Source: Deferribacteraceae bacterium UBA6799
GTDB lineage: Bacteria; Chrysiogenota; Deferribacteres; Deferribacterales; Geovibrionaceae
Length of the DNA: 64,000 nucleotides
Direction: 5' to 3'
Assembly (NCBI GenBank): GCA_002452335.1
Contig: DKFJ01000007.1
Location: 147,573 to 211,572 of the forward strand
Below the pieces are notes generated by a model that worked only from the letters and a program-made list of their open reading frames with translations, had not been told where the DNA came from and ran no database searches. The translations under genes were made by a program, and so were the position numbers. This document shows, one piece after another, positions 50,700 through 60,267 of this stretch (positions are counted from its first letter, which is position 1; each line of letters begins with the position of its first letter).

Positions 50700-50773
50700 A
50701 TGACGCTTCACTCGGCAAAGCCTCATTACGCTCACCCTACGGGTGCTTCATCCTGAAGCAGGTTTGAACAGGC

Positions 50774-52066
50774 TTACTTAAGGTTGTAAAAAGCCTTCAG
50801 CCCTTTATATGTAGCCTGTTCAAACAGTTCCTCTTCGATGCGGAGAAGCTGGTTGTATTTGGCTATTCTGTCTGTACGGCAGAGTGAGCCTGTTTTGATC
50901 TGTCCGGCGTTCACAGCCACGGCGAGATCGGCTATGGTGGTGTCCTCTGACTCGCCTGAGCGGTGAGAGATAACACAGGTGTATCCTGCCTCTTTGGCTG
51001 TCTGGATAGCGTCCAGAGTTTCTGTGAGCGTACCTATCTGGTTCAGCTTAACCAGAATGGAGTTCGCCACGCCTTTTTCGATACCGGAAACCAGTCTCTC
51101 GGTGTTGGTAACGAAAAGGTCATCGCCCACAAGCTGGATCTTCTTGCCCAGAGCGTCTGTCAGCAGTTTCCAGCCGTCCCAGTCGTTTTCGTCCAGACCG
51201 TCTTCAATGGAGATGATCGGGTATTTTTCCACCAGATATTTGTAGTATTCAACCATTTCGGCTGATGTTTTCTCCGGCTTGGCTTCAGCCGCCAGAACAT
51301 ATATTCCTTTCTCTTTGTTATAGAATTCGCTGGAAGCGGCATCCAGAGCTATGTAAATATCTTTTCCGGCTTTGTATCCGGCTTTTTCTATGGCCTCAAG
51401 GATAACTTCGATAGCCTCTTCGTTTGAGCCGAGGTTAGGAGCGAAACCGCCCTCATCGCCGACGGCTGTGTTCAGTCCTTTTGCTTTCAGAACGCCTTTC
51501 AGTGTGTGGAAAACCTCAGCGCCCATTCTAAGCGCCTCACGAAAGCTGACAGCGCCCAGAGGCATGATCATGAATTCCTGAATATCCACGTTGTTGTCAG
51601 CGTGAGATCCGCCGTTGAGGATATTCATCATAGGAGCGGGAATCACGTTAGCGAAAGCTCCGCCGATATATTTGTAAAGAGGCAGACCGCATGACTCAGC
51701 CGCTGCCTTGGCACATGCCAGCGAAACGCCGAGAATGGCGTTAGCGCCCAGTTTTCCTTTGTTCTTTGTACCATCGAGCTGAATGAGTATCTCGTCTATC
51801 ATCTTCTGCTCTGTAACATCTATGCCCTCGAGCTCAGGAGCGATAACCTCGTTTACATTCTGCACAGCTTTCATAACGCCTTTGCCGAGATAGCGTCCTT
51901 TGTCGCCGTCTCTCAGCTCAACAGCTTCGTATTCGCCTGTGGACGCTCCGGAGGGAACGATAGCGCGTCCCAGAACGCCTCCGCTTGTGACCACGTCAAC
52001 CTCTATGGTGGGGTTGCCTCTGGAATCAAGCACTTCTCTGGCAAAAATATCGATGATGTCTGTCAT
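50774..52066 (-). CDS. eno: Enolase
   Basis: 430 residues, full length. 2-phosphoglycerate to phosphoenolpyruvate. AREVLDSRGNPTIEV, GSHADNNVDIQEFMIMP, GDEGGFAPN, Mg2+ ligand Asp in YIALDAAS and Glu/Asp in ISIEDGLDENDW and VGDDLFVTN, and SHRSGESEDTTIADLAV are all intact. GGAG lies before the start. The 3' end is duplicated just downstream (see repeat). Own promoter in the 203-bp gap shared with the divergent cyclase gene. Confidence 0.98.
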   Translation of the reverse strand: MTDIIDIFAREVLDSRGNPTIEVDVVTSGGVLGRAIVPSGASTGEYEAVELRDGDKGRYLGKGVMKAVQNVNEVIAPELEGIDVTEQKMIDEILIQLDGTKNKGKLGANAILGVSLACAKAAAESCGLPLYKYIGGAFANVIPAPMMNILNGGSHADNNVDIQEFMIMPLGAVSFREALRMGAEVFHTLKGVLKAKGLNTAVGDEGGFAPNLGSNEEAIEVILEAIEKAGYKAGKDIYIALDAASSEFYNKEKGIYVLAAEAKPEKTSAEMVEYYKYLVEKYPIISIEDGLDENDWDGWKLLTDALGKKIQLVGDDLFVTNTERLVSGIEKGVANSILVKLNQIGTLTETLDAIQTAKEAGYTCVISHRSGESEDTTIADLAVAVNAGQIKTGSLCRTDRIAKYNQLLRIEEELFEQATYKGLKAFYNLK

Positions 52067-52269
52067 AAAAAACTCCTTAACAGTGTATTAGATTTATCTA
52101 TATCCATACTGGGTAATTAAAAAAAAGTCACCCGTTAATAGCAATAAAAGTATAGCCTGAAAGTAATATAAATGACAATATCAATTCAAATAATCATCAA
52201 TATTTCTGATAGCCTATTATATTATTTATAATCACGCAAAAATATGATAATGTTTTTCCGGGAGATTTT

Positions 52270-54135
52270 ATGAGCAACAGGTCAACAAAAACTTATTATA
52301 TTGTTTTCACTTTCTATTTCATCGTCTTCGGGATAATAGTCGCGTTCGTTACATCGTTTGTCAACTACCGGATACACTATATCGACATATATAAACAGAT
52401 ATCGCAGACAGCGGATAACGCCTTTATGGAGAAGGCGTTTTTTTTGGACAGCAGGAAGAGACACCTGTCCCTTGTCGCTAGATCTTTCACCAACAGCGAT
52501 CTGCTTTTAAGATACATCCGGTCAAAATCCGCAGAAGACCAGTATAACGTCAAGATGCTGTTCTATGCCGCGGCGTCATCCAACCCCGACTTTATGCAGG
52601 TGCGCTATATAGACGAAACAGGCATGGAAAAAGTGCGTGTGGACAGAATATTAAACGAACTGCGCATAATCCCTGATAATGAAATGCAGAACAAAGCGGA
52701 CAGATATTATTTCAGAGAAGCCTCCCTTGTGCGCAATAAAGAGATATGGGAATCGAAGATCGATCTCAATATAGAACACGGTAAAATAGAAGTTCCTTTA
52801 AAGCCTACATTCAGGATAGCGACCCCTGTTTATCTCGATGACAAATTCAAAGGAATCGTAATAATCAACCTGCTGATGAACAACCTGCTCAACAGTCTCT
52901 CAAACGTCACTAATTTCAGCACATATATCATAGACGGCGAAGGCGAGATACTGAAAAGCCCGGACCCGAACGAATCATGGAGCAGGTATCTTGAGGGCAG
53001 ATATAATTTTTCAAACATCTCCGATGAACTGCCCGATATCCTAAAAAATGATAAATATCACTGCAACCATCTGTTTTCCTATAATCTGGAAGAATACATA
53101 TCCAACGGCGAAAATATACATCTGGTGATGATGCCGAAACAGTCCACACTGGAGAATATGCGCAGGAACAACACCTCTGCGGCGCTTCTGATAGCGGCTA
53201 TAGTTCTGGCTGTTTCCGTTCCGCTGTCATGGATCGCGGCCTATATCCCGTCCAAACTCTCTGCCAGACTGTCCACCAGCAACTACCAGCTTAATAAGTT
53301 CCATTCGATAATGGATAAATATCTGATAACCGCCACCACAGACAAAAACCAGGTAATAACCTCATGCAGCAAGGCTTTCACGGATATCACTGAATATACC
53401 GCAGAGGAGATGATCGGTCAGACCAATAAAATAATCCGACATCCAGATAACAGTCTGGACATATACAATGAGCTCTGGGATACCATCACCGCAGGCAAAG
53501 TGTGGGAGGGCGAACTCCGCTGCATCAGCAAATCCGGACGGACATTCTGGCTGCATAAAATAATCAGCCCCGATCTGGATGAAAACGGCAATATCACCGG
53601 ATACACCTCCATAGACTATGACTGCACAGACGCTAAAATGATAGAAGAGATGTCCATCACAGACCAGCTGACCGGGCTATACAACAGACGCAGGCTGGAT
53701 GAAACACTGGAAACCGAAATGGTGCGGTTCAACAGATATAAGCACAATTTCTGCGCTATCCTGCTGGACATAGACCATTTCAAAAATGTTAACGACACCT
53801 ACGGACACTCCGAAGGCGACCGTGTGCTGAAAGAGCTGGCTGATATACTTAAGGCGAACACCAGAGCCACAGACACTGTGGGCAGATGGGGCGGAGAAGA
53901 GTTTCTGATAATCGCCGCCGAGACGGACATATCCCAGTGCGCTCAGCTGGCTGAAAAGATCAGAGCGGCCGTGCAGGATCATTATTTCGGCAACGTGGGC
54001 AGAGTAACGATAAGCCTTGGAACCGCTCAGTATAAATACGGCGATACTATCGCCCACTTTATAGTAAATGCAGACAGCGCCCTGTACAAGGCTAAGCAGA
54101 ACGGGCGAAACAGAGTGGAACTGCACAATGGATAA
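52270..54135 (+). CDS. Membrane diguanylate cyclase, sensor-PAS-GGDEF
   Basis: 621 residues. TM1 about 9-32, periplasmic sensor about 35-300 (Cache-like, YYFREASLV and YLDDKFKGIVIINLLM), TM2 about 302-325, PAS about 345-450 (ITSCSKAFTDITEYTAEEM), GGDEF about 460-618 with active motif RWGGEEFLII. Inhibitory site RATD lies exactly five residues before it, so feedback by c-di-GMP is likely. Makes c-di-GMP in response to an extracellular signal. Divergent from eno. Confidence 0.93.
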   Translation: MSNRSTKTYYIVFTFYFIVFGIIVAFVTSFVNYRIHYIDIYKQISQTADNAFMEKAFFLDSRKRHLSLVARSFTNSDLLLRYIRSKSAEDQYNVKMLFYAAASSNPDFMQVRYIDETGMEKVRVDRILNELRIIPDNEMQNKADRYYFREASLVRNKEIWESKIDLNIEHGKIEVPLKPTFRIATPVYLDDKFKGIVIINLLMNNLLNSLSNVTNFSTYIIDGEGEILKSPDPNESWSRYLEGRYNFSNISDELPDILKNDKYHCNHLFSYNLEEYISNGENIHLVMMPKQSTLENMRRNNTSAALLIAAIVLAVSVPLSWIAAYIPSKLSARLSTSNYQLNKFHSIMDKYLITATTDKNQVITSCSKAFTDITEYTAEEMIGQTNKIIRHPDNSLDIYNELWDTITAGKVWEGELRCISKSGRTFWLHKIISPDLDENGNITGYTSIDYDCTDAKMIEEMSITDQLTGLYNRRRLDETLETEMVRFNRYKHNFCAILLDIDHFKNVNDTYGHSEGDRVLKELADILKANTRATDTVGRWGGEEFLIIAAETDISQCAQLAEKIRAAVQDHYFGNVGRVTISLGTAQYKYGDTIAHFIVNADSALYKAKQNGRNRVELHNG

Positions 54136-54229
54136 TAATACTCACTAATTTTTCTTATGTGCTTTATCACCTTGACTTTGAGAAAACCACTGTATTATTA
54201 TGCTTCTAAACTGACCCATAGGGCAAAAT

Positions 54230-55525
54230 ATGTACGACATTCCAAACCTCCTTTTCGCCGACAGGCAGGGGAATATATATGACCATCCGCACCTGAAAAT
54301 GACCGTCAGGAGCGAGAATTTTAACTTTGTCCCCTACGAGGTGGAGCTTATCGAGCTGCCGCCCTCTTCCAGACTGTATTTTGTTCCGGATACTCATCCC
54401 ATAGCCTATAACCCTGACACAGCGGGCATGGAGACATTCACCGGCGGATATGCCGTCAGCGCCTTTCTGGATCCGGGATATCTGCGTCTGTTTCTGCCGT
54501 CCTATGTGAAAAACTCCGACACCATACTCCCTCTGTACGCATACACAGCGGTGGGCTGGCTGAACGACAGATTTGTCGTGCCGGCTATCAAGGTGGACGA
54601 CGACAGCAAATGGAACCCGAAAAATTTTGACTACACAGACAAATTCAAACCCGCAGTGGACGAAATGCTGGCTAAATATCCGGACAACAGACTGTATAAA
54701 CAGCTCTCCACCTGCGCTCTGAAATATCACTGCACAGCGGCTAAGAACGCCTTCATCGGCAGATGGGAATGTCCCCTGCCCTCAGCCCCCACATGCAACA
54801 GCAGATGTATAGGCTGTATCTCCTTTCAGGAGGACAAGAAGGTTGCCGCCCCGCAGGACAGGATAAAATTCATCCCGAAACCTGAAGAGATAGCACAGGT
54901 GGCTCTGAACCACTATGAGGTGGCGGAAGAACCCATCGTCAGCTTCGGTCAGGGATGCGAGGGCGACCCCATCACAGTCACAGACACCATCGCCGAGGCG
55001 ATAAGGATAATCAAGAAAAAAGCTCCGGAACTGACTGTCAATTTCAACTCCAACTGCAGCAATCCGGAAAAGATGAAAATGATCTTCGACGCCGGTGTAG
55101 ATAGTATCCGTGTCAGCCTTAATTCCGTGGTAGAATCCACATATAACGCTTACTACAACCCTGTTAACTACACGCTGGAAGATGTGCTGAAAAGCATAGA
55201 ACTGGCAAACAGATATAACGTATATACCTCGCTGAACTTTCTGACTATGCCCGGCATAAACGACAGAGAGAGCGAGGCGGACACACTGATAGATTTTCTG
55301 TCGGCGTATCAGATAGACCTGATACAGCTCAGAAACCTTAATATCGACCCTGACCTTCTCTTTTCTAAGATGAAGTTCAGGAAGGAGGAGATTTTGGGAC
55401 TGAAAAATCTCCTGAAACTGGTGAAAAAGAAGCATAAGAATATGAAGTTCGGTTACTTTAACAGGACCAGAGAGAATTTTTATAAGGATCTCGGTCTTCC
55501 GGATTTAAAAAGGAGGAACAAATGA
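54230..55525 (+). CDS. Radical SAM protein of unknown function
   Basis: 431 residues. The cluster motif CNSRCIGC is unusually late (about residue 188), after a beta-rich N-domain (1-170) with an YPDNRLYKQ-like end. FGQGCEGDP replaces the usual GGEP; SIRVSLNSV and YTSLNFLTMPG continue the barrel. It is the first gene of an operon with an outer-membrane protein and nadB. The start has no strong ribosome site. Substrate unknown. Confidence 0.82.
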   Translation: MYDIPNLLFADRQGNIYDHPHLKMTVRSENFNFVPYEVELIELPPSSRLYFVPDTHPIAYNPDTAGMETFTGGYAVSAFLDPGYLRLFLPSYVKNSDTILPLYAYTAVGWLNDRFVVPAIKVDDDSKWNPKNFDYTDKFKPAVDEMLAKYPDNRLYKQLSTCALKYHCTAAKNAFIGRWECPLPSAPTCNSRCIGCISFQEDKKVAAPQDRIKFIPKPEEIAQVALNHYEVAEEPIVSFGQGCEGDPITVTDTIAEAIRIIKKKAPELTVNFNSNCSNPEKMKMIFDAGVDSIRVSLNSVVESTYNAYYNPVNYTLEDVLKSIELANRYNVYTSLNFLTMPGINDRESEADTLIDFLSAYQIDLIQLRNLNIDPDLLFSKMKFRKEEILGLKNLLKLVKKKHKNMKFGYFNRTRENFYKDLGLPDLKRRNK

Positions 55526-56238
55526 AGAAGGTTATCGTTTTTGCAATGATGCTGATGTGTTCCAGCGCGTTCGCGGAATTTTCACTGATGCCCGATCTGA
55601 CAGCCACTCAGTTCAAGGATCTGGTATCTGACCTCAGCATGGCAGTTACCCCCACCATCTCCAGCCCCGCCGAGCCCCTGAAGACTCTCGGGTTCGACAT
55701 CGCTCTCGAGTCTCAGCTCACCACTATCAACAGTGACGCTGACAGATGGGAAAACGCATGGGGCGGAGCAGAGCCCGCAAACACAGTATGGGCAAACAGA
55801 GTGCATGTGCAGAAGGGACTTCCCTTCGGTGTGGATCTGGGTGCCAGCGTTACTCAGGGCGCCAATCTCGACTTCACAGCCGTTACACTGGAAGGCAAAT
55901 ACGCTTTTCTGAAAGGCTCAGTGGCAACACCCGCTCTCAGCGCCAGAGTTGCCTACACAAAAGTTTTCAACATTGAGGATGTAAACCTCCAGACATTTCT
56001 GGCAGGTCTCTACATCAGCAAAGGATTCCTTATACTGACTCCCTATGCCGGTATAGAGGATGTATACGCCATCGCCAGCGAAGATTCTGACGCTGACCTT
56101 GACGATGAAACAGCAAACAATATCAGAGGACTTGTCGGTCTTCAGATATGCCCTTTCCCGCTTTTCGTCATCAACGTAGAGGCGGCTAAGGCTGCGGACG
56201 TTTACCAGTTCGGCCTTAAAGCAGGCATCAGGTTTTAA
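55522..56238 (+). CDS. Outer-membrane beta-barrel protein
   Basis: 238 residues. Signal peptide with likely cleavage after SAFA (residue 18). The rest has alternating strands and a C-terminal YQFGLKAGIRF, ending in Phe, typical of BAM-inserted barrels. DUF6588-like in style, but family not certain. Overlaps the radical SAM gene by 4 nt; nadB starts on the base after its stop. Confidence 0.75.
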   Translation: MKKVIVFAMMLMCSSAFAEFSLMPDLTATQFKDLVSDLSMAVTPTISSPAEPLKTLGFDIALESQLTTINSDADRWENAWGGAEPANTVWANRVHVQKGLPFGVDLGASVTQGANLDFTAVTLEGKYAFLKGSVATPALSARVAYTKVFNIEDVNLQTFLAGLYISKGFLILTPYAGIEDVYAIASEDSDADLDDETANNIRGLVGLQICPFPLFVINVEAAKAADVYQFGLKAGIRF

Positions 56239-57801
56239 ATGAACAACTATTTTTATGACTACATAGTCTTAGGCAGCGGCGTGGCAGGTCTCAGGGCTGC
56301 CATCGAGCTCGCCGGTTACGGCAGGGTCGCTGTTGTTACAAAATGTTTTCTGGGGGAAAGCTCCTCAGAATACGCACAGGGCGGCGTCGCAGTCGCCCTT
56401 TCTGATGATGATGACATTTCTCTGCACATAGAGGATACTTTGCGTGCAGGAGATGGGCTGTGTGACCTTAAGGCTGTCTCAACACTTGTTGAGGAAGGAC
56501 CTAAATATATCAAGCAGCTTATCTCCTGGGGAGCGAAGTTCGATATGCACGGAGGAGTGCTGGAATTCTCCCGTGAGGCGGCGCACAGCGTCAACAGGAT
56601 CATCCACGCCAAAGGGGACGCCACCGGACACGAGATTGTACGAACGCTTAAGGAATATTCCAAAACGTTCGACAACATAGAAAAGCTGGAATACACCTAT
56701 GCGCTGGACTTCATCAAAGACGCTCCGGACAGTGTCTGCGGTGTTCTGGCTCTGGACGAGAAAACAGGCGAGCTGGAATATTACTACGCCAAGGCAGTCA
56801 TAGTTGCCACAGGCGGCGCAGGCAGACTCTACCGCAGGACAACCAACCCCGCTGTCGTCACAGGCGACGGAATGGCAATGGCTTTCCGCGCGGGCGCTGT
56901 TATGCGTGATATGGAGTTCTACCAGTTCCACCCCACAGGTCTCACCATCAAGGGCGCTCCGGCGTTTCTGCTGAGCGAGGCCATGAGAGGCGAAGGCGGA
57001 ATTCTCCGTAATATAAACATGGAGCGCTTCGCCAGCAAATATCACCCCGATGGGGAGCTGGCTCCCAGAGACGTGGTTAGCCGCGCTATATTCTTCGAGA
57101 TGAAACAGACAGGCACAGACCATGTGTTCCTCGATCTGACCCATCTGGAAAAAGACTTTGTGAAAAACAGATTCCCGAAAATATACTCCACCTGTCTGGA
57201 ATACAACATCGACATCACTGTTGATCCTATTCCCGTCAGCCCCGCCGCCCACTATTTCATGGGCGGAATATTCACCGATGACTTCGGGCGTTCCAGCTTG
57301 AGAGGTCTGTACGCATGCGGCGAGGCTGCATGCAACGGCGTTCACGGCGCTAACAGGCTGGCGAGCAACTCTCTGCTGGAGGGTGTTGTATTCGGCGGCA
57401 GAAGTGCCGACACAGCGGCGGAAGACACAAAAGACAGAGTAGTGGCCGAAAGCTCCATCACTCTGGGCGAACCTCTGAAAATAGACGAGGCGGACAAAAT
57501 GGTGTCTGAGATTCAGGAAGCTATGTGGGACGGCGTGAGCGTTGCCAGAAACGAACACGGTCTCTCCAGCGCCATTGAATATCTGAGCGGTCACCTGCGC
57601 AGATTCAACGGCAGAACACCATCCGACAGACAAACAGCCGAAATCAGAAATATGCTTACAGTGGGGCTTCTGATAGCCGAAGCAGCATATTCCAGAAAGG
57701 GAAGCAGAGGCGGACACTACCGTGATGACTACCCCGACAGGATAGCTGACAACTGGCACATCTATTTTGAAAATGCCCAATTTAATCCCAATAAAAAATA
57801 G
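56239..57801 (+). CDS. nadB: L-aspartate oxidase
   Basis: 520 residues. FAD enzyme oxidising aspartate to iminoaspartate in NAD synthesis; in anaerobes fumarate can be the electron acceptor. FAD-binding VLGSGVAGLRAAIELA, SSEYAQGGVAVA, substrate/flavin FHPTGL, AMRGEGG, catalytic Arg in LAPRDVVSRAI and ANRLASNSLLEG are present. nadA and nadC are not in the window. The start abuts the upstream stop codon. Confidence 0.95.
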   Translation: MNNYFYDYIVLGSGVAGLRAAIELAGYGRVAVVTKCFLGESSSEYAQGGVAVALSDDDDISLHIEDTLRAGDGLCDLKAVSTLVEEGPKYIKQLISWGAKFDMHGGVLEFSREAAHSVNRIIHAKGDATGHEIVRTLKEYSKTFDNIEKLEYTYALDFIKDAPDSVCGVLALDEKTGELEYYYAKAVIVATGGAGRLYRRTTNPAVVTGDGMAMAFRAGAVMRDMEFYQFHPTGLTIKGAPAFLLSEAMRGEGGILRNINMERFASKYHPDGELAPRDVVSRAIFFEMKQTGTDHVFLDLTHLEKDFVKNRFPKIYSTCLEYNIDITVDPIPVSPAAHYFMGGIFTDDFGRSSLRGLYACGEAACNGVHGANRLASNSLLEGVVFGGRSADTAAEDTKDRVVAESSITLGEPLKIDEADKMVSEIQEAMWDGVSVARNEHGLSSAIEYLSGHLRRFNGRTPSDRQTAEIRNMLTVGLLIAEAAYSRKGSRGGHYRDDYPDRIADNWHIYFENAQFNPNKK

Positions 57802-58456
57802 GAACAAACCTTTAATAACAGCGGACGGCTCTATATCTCTCTACAGCATGGACTACATGGAGGGATATAGAGCCAAAAGCGTAGGCGCCTTCACCGAAAG
57901 CCTTCATAAATTCTATCTGGCGAGCGGTATAGAAAAGATGCTGATGAGGCAGGACGTCCGTCTTCTGGACATTTGCCTTGGCGGCGGAAGCAACCTGTCT
58001 GTCACTCTTGATCGTGTGCTGGCTCTTGATACCCCTTACAGACTGCATATCGTCACCGTGGAGAAACAGTCGTCTCTGTTTGACACCATCAGGCAGAACG
58101 GATTTATGTGGCCTTACAGAGGCTATGAGGCGCTCAGACATCTGATAGATCACGGCGACATGAAGAACATCAGGCTGGACATAGCCATCGGCGACGCCGC
58201 CCGTATCATAGCTGATATGACGCTGAAATTCGACATCGTATACTTCGACCCCTTCGGCAAGAGAAAGAACCCGGACATGTGGACTGTGGACGTTTTCAGA
58301 GGTGTTTATAACCTGCTGAACCACGGAGGCAGAGCCGTCACCTATTCGTCCGGCAAGGCGATCAGAAACGACTTCGTGACTGCCGGATTCACCTATACAG
58401 TGACCAGCAAACCGGACGGAGCTTTTCAGGAAGGCACAGTCTTTCTGAAACAGTGA
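57773..58456 (+). CDS. MnmC-like SAM-dependent methyltransferase
   Basis: 227 residues from ATG at 57773, within the nadB end (29-nt overlap). Resembles the methyltransferase (DUF752) domain of MnmC, which finishes 5-methylaminomethyl-2-thiouridine in tRNA: ADGSISLYSMDYMEGYR, SAM motif LLDICLGGGSNLS, YFDPFGKRKNPDMW. The FAD oxidase half of MnmC is absent, as in many bacteria. Just upstream of two tRNA genes. Confidence 0.82.
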   Translation: MPNLIPIKNRNKPLITADGSISLYSMDYMEGYRAKSVGAFTESLHKFYLASGIEKMLMRQDVRLLDICLGGGSNLSVTLDRVLALDTPYRLHIVTVEKQSSLFDTIRQNGFMWPYRGYEALRHLIDHGDMKNIRLDIAIGDAARIIADMTLKFDIVYFDPFGKRKNPDMWTVDVFRGVYNLLNHGGRAVTYSSGKAIRNDFVTAGFTYTVTSKPDGAFQEGTVFLKQ

Positions 58457-58507
58457 TAACCTTTTATTATTCATGACATAAAATTGCAATTTTTTTGAAA
58501 TAAGTTA

Positions 58508-58536
58508 TTGACATCCATCATGTGATACGATATAAA
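58508..58536 (+). promoter_or_regulatory. tRNA promoter
   Basis: TTGACA (58508-58513) and TATAAA (58531-58536) with 17-nt spacing, 12 nt before tRNA-Gly. Confidence 0.88.
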
Positions 58537-58547
58537 AACATCCTCAT

Positions 58548-58620
58548 GCGGGTATAGCTCAGTTGGTAGAGCGCGACCTTGCCAAGGTTGAGGTCACCGG
58601 TTCGAGTCCGGCTACCCGCT
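58548..58620 (+). tRNA. tRNA-Gly (GCC)
   Basis: 73-nt cloverleaf: acceptor GCGGGTA / TACCCGC, anticodon stem CCTT...AAGG with loop giving GCC, T-arm GGTTCGAGTCC. CCA not encoded; discriminator T. Confidence 0.95.
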
Positions 58621-58662
58621 TTTTTATAGGCTGGCTGATGAGGCTGGTCTTTTTTTTCTCAT

Positions 58663-58733
58663 GGCGACGTGGCCGAGTGGTTAGGCATCGGACTGCAAAT
58701 CCGCGTACCCCAGTTCGATTCTGGGCGTCGCCT
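58663..58733 (+). tRNA. tRNA-Cys (GCA)
   Basis: 71-nt cloverleaf: acceptor GGCGACG / CGTCGCC, anticodon loop CTGCAAA giving GCA, T-arm AGTTCGATTCT. Discriminator T, no encoded CCA. 42 nt after tRNA-Gly, same transcript. Confidence 0.94.
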
Positions 58734-58740
58734 TTCATAA

Positions 58741-58776
58741 GAAAGCCCCTGCATTATGCAGAGGCTTTTTTTGTTT
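58741..58776 (+). terminator. Terminator of the tRNA operon
   Basis: AAGCCCCTGCA / TGCAGAGGCTT stem (one mismatch), loop TTA, then a T-run. Confidence 0.85.
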
Positions 58777-58854
58777 TGCACTCAACCAAAATATTTTGCT
58801 GCCATGCGGCAGGTTACCAGTGGAATTTAAGATTAACCCCCTACTGATTTGAGG

Positions 58855-58885
58855 CAGGGGGGAGCCTTAAAAAGCTCCGCCCCTG
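58855..58885. terminator. GC-rich hairpin downstream of the porin gene
   Basis: CAGGGGGGAGC / GCTCCGCCCCTG arms around an A-rich loop. It may end the porin/reductase transcript; no U-run on the minus strand. Confidence 0.4.
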
Positions 58886-58939
58886 AAAAGAAGATGCTGA
58901 TGGATTTCACCACAGGAGTATTGTGAGTGATTGCTCTGT

Positions 58940-60178
58940 TTATATACCTGTAAAGCTGAAATTATATGTCAGATACATACGTGTGTCAGTGTAGTCATCA
59001 CCGTCGTGTACATCAATAGCGGCGTATCTGAATCTGAGTCCGAGACCATCCAGAGAACCTGAGAAAGCATACTGAATATTAATATCTGTTTCCTCAGTGT
59101 CTTTCACGGTGTCTGTCTCGTCTACATCATAGTAGGCATACCATACATATGAGCTGAGTCCTGTCAGACCGATCTTGGTAAAATCGTAGCCGACTTTCAG
59201 ACCTAATGCGTCCTCATCGCCGCGTGTGCCGGATATCATTACCTGCTGGCCGATGATCTGATCGTGTCCCCATGGTGTGATCATGCCATCGTCACCGCTT
59301 CTGGAGTACGCGCCCTGCACATCGAATCCGGCTATTTTCACGCCGAGTTTGAAACCAGCCTGCCCGGCGTCCAGTTCACCGTTCAGTTCATCGCCCTGAG
59401 ATTTCTGATAAAGAAGGCAGGGGACAAAATAAACGTTGGCTGAACCGAGGTCAGTATTAAGTGACGCTTTCAGATATGATATGTTGTAAATATCATCAAT
59501 AGTGTAATACCAAGCCTGGATATCGCCTTTGACTATCTGTGTGGGCAGTTTGTATGCGGCGTTTAATATTATCAGGTCTTTGTCTTCGTCAATATCTGTG
59601 GCTCTGCCGGGTTCTTTTGCCACTGCTTCGGATATGGACACAAAGTTCTCGTCATTCCATCCCATTGAGTCTGTGATGTAGTAAGCGGCCAGAGTGATGT
59701 TGTTCAGGCTGTTGTTGACCACTGTCAATCCTTTGTAGGTTCTGGGCATCATACGCACGTCATCAGTATTCATGTAAGGAGTGTTGATTTCCTGTGCGCC
59801 GTATTTGACTGTGGTTTTAAACCAATCGCCCTGAACAAAGTATTCCTGCTCACGGGTCACGCTTTTGTGGTTGCCGTTTTCATCGGCTCCCAGCACGCTG
59901 TACACAGTGTCGTCATCGTCACTGCCGAGGTCATTTGTTGTGCTGAATGCAGTGCCGAGAGATATTCCGAAAAGTGAAGCGGTATGGTAGTAAAGCGTAC
60001 CACCCAGAGCGATATCGTTTCTGGTGTTGGCGGTGTCAAAATCTCTGGTGTAGTCAAGCATTTTGATTGAGCCTTTGACTGTCCCCTGTGTAAACATCTC
60101 TTTCAGCGTTTCTGCCGCTGAAGCTGCAGCAGTGATGCAAAAAACAAGCACTGCGGTCAGAGTAATAATACGTTTCAT
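58940..60178 (-). CDS. OprD-like outer-membrane porin
   Basis: 412 residues. Signal peptide cleaved near ASA (residue 21). Mature part starts TLKEMFTQGTVKGSIKM like Campylobacterota and Pseudomonas OprD-type porins, with YAAYY/YYTID strand repeats and C-terminal YLTYNFSFTGI. Last gene of the molybdoenzyme cluster, 89 nt after the NapH-like gene; may admit the respiratory substrate. Specificity unknown. Confidence 0.75.
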   Translation of the reverse strand: MKRIITLTAVLVFCITAAASAAETLKEMFTQGTVKGSIKMLDYTRDFDTANTRNDIALGGTLYYHTASLFGISLGTAFSTTNDLGSDDDDTVYSVLGADENGNHKSVTREQEYFVQGDWFKTTVKYGAQEINTPYMNTDDVRMMPRTYKGLTVVNNSLNNITLAAYYITDSMGWNDENFVSISEAVAKEPGRATDIDEDKDLIILNAAYKLPTQIVKGDIQAWYYTIDDIYNISYLKASLNTDLGSANVYFVPCLLYQKSQGDELNGELDAGQAGFKLGVKIAGFDVQGAYSRSGDDGMITPWGHDQIIGQQVMISGTRGDEDALGLKVGYDFTKIGLTGLSSYVWYAYYDVDETDTVKDTEETDINIQYAFSGSLDGLGLRFRYAAIDVHDGDDYTDTRMYLTYNFSFTGI

Positions 60179-60267
60179 AAATCCTCCTCTTGAATTAGCA
60201 ACTCTACATGCAAACGCGTACCTGAGCGTGGCACACGCTATTCCCCGGGTTCATTCAATAACCACGC

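Noticed and set aside
52067..52269. Riboswitch between eno and the cyclase gene
   Set aside because: The 203-bp AT-rich gap shows no conserved aptamer core I can recognise; it looks like two divergent promoters.
56479..57807. Long reading frame (442 codons) on the minus strand
   Set aside because: It is antisense to nadB, whose motifs are unmistakable; the minus-strand translation is Val/His-rich without domain features.
58548..58733. tRNA genes as attachment sites of an integrated element
   Set aside because: No integrase and no repeated tRNA 3' end in the window; the following genes match the local base composition.
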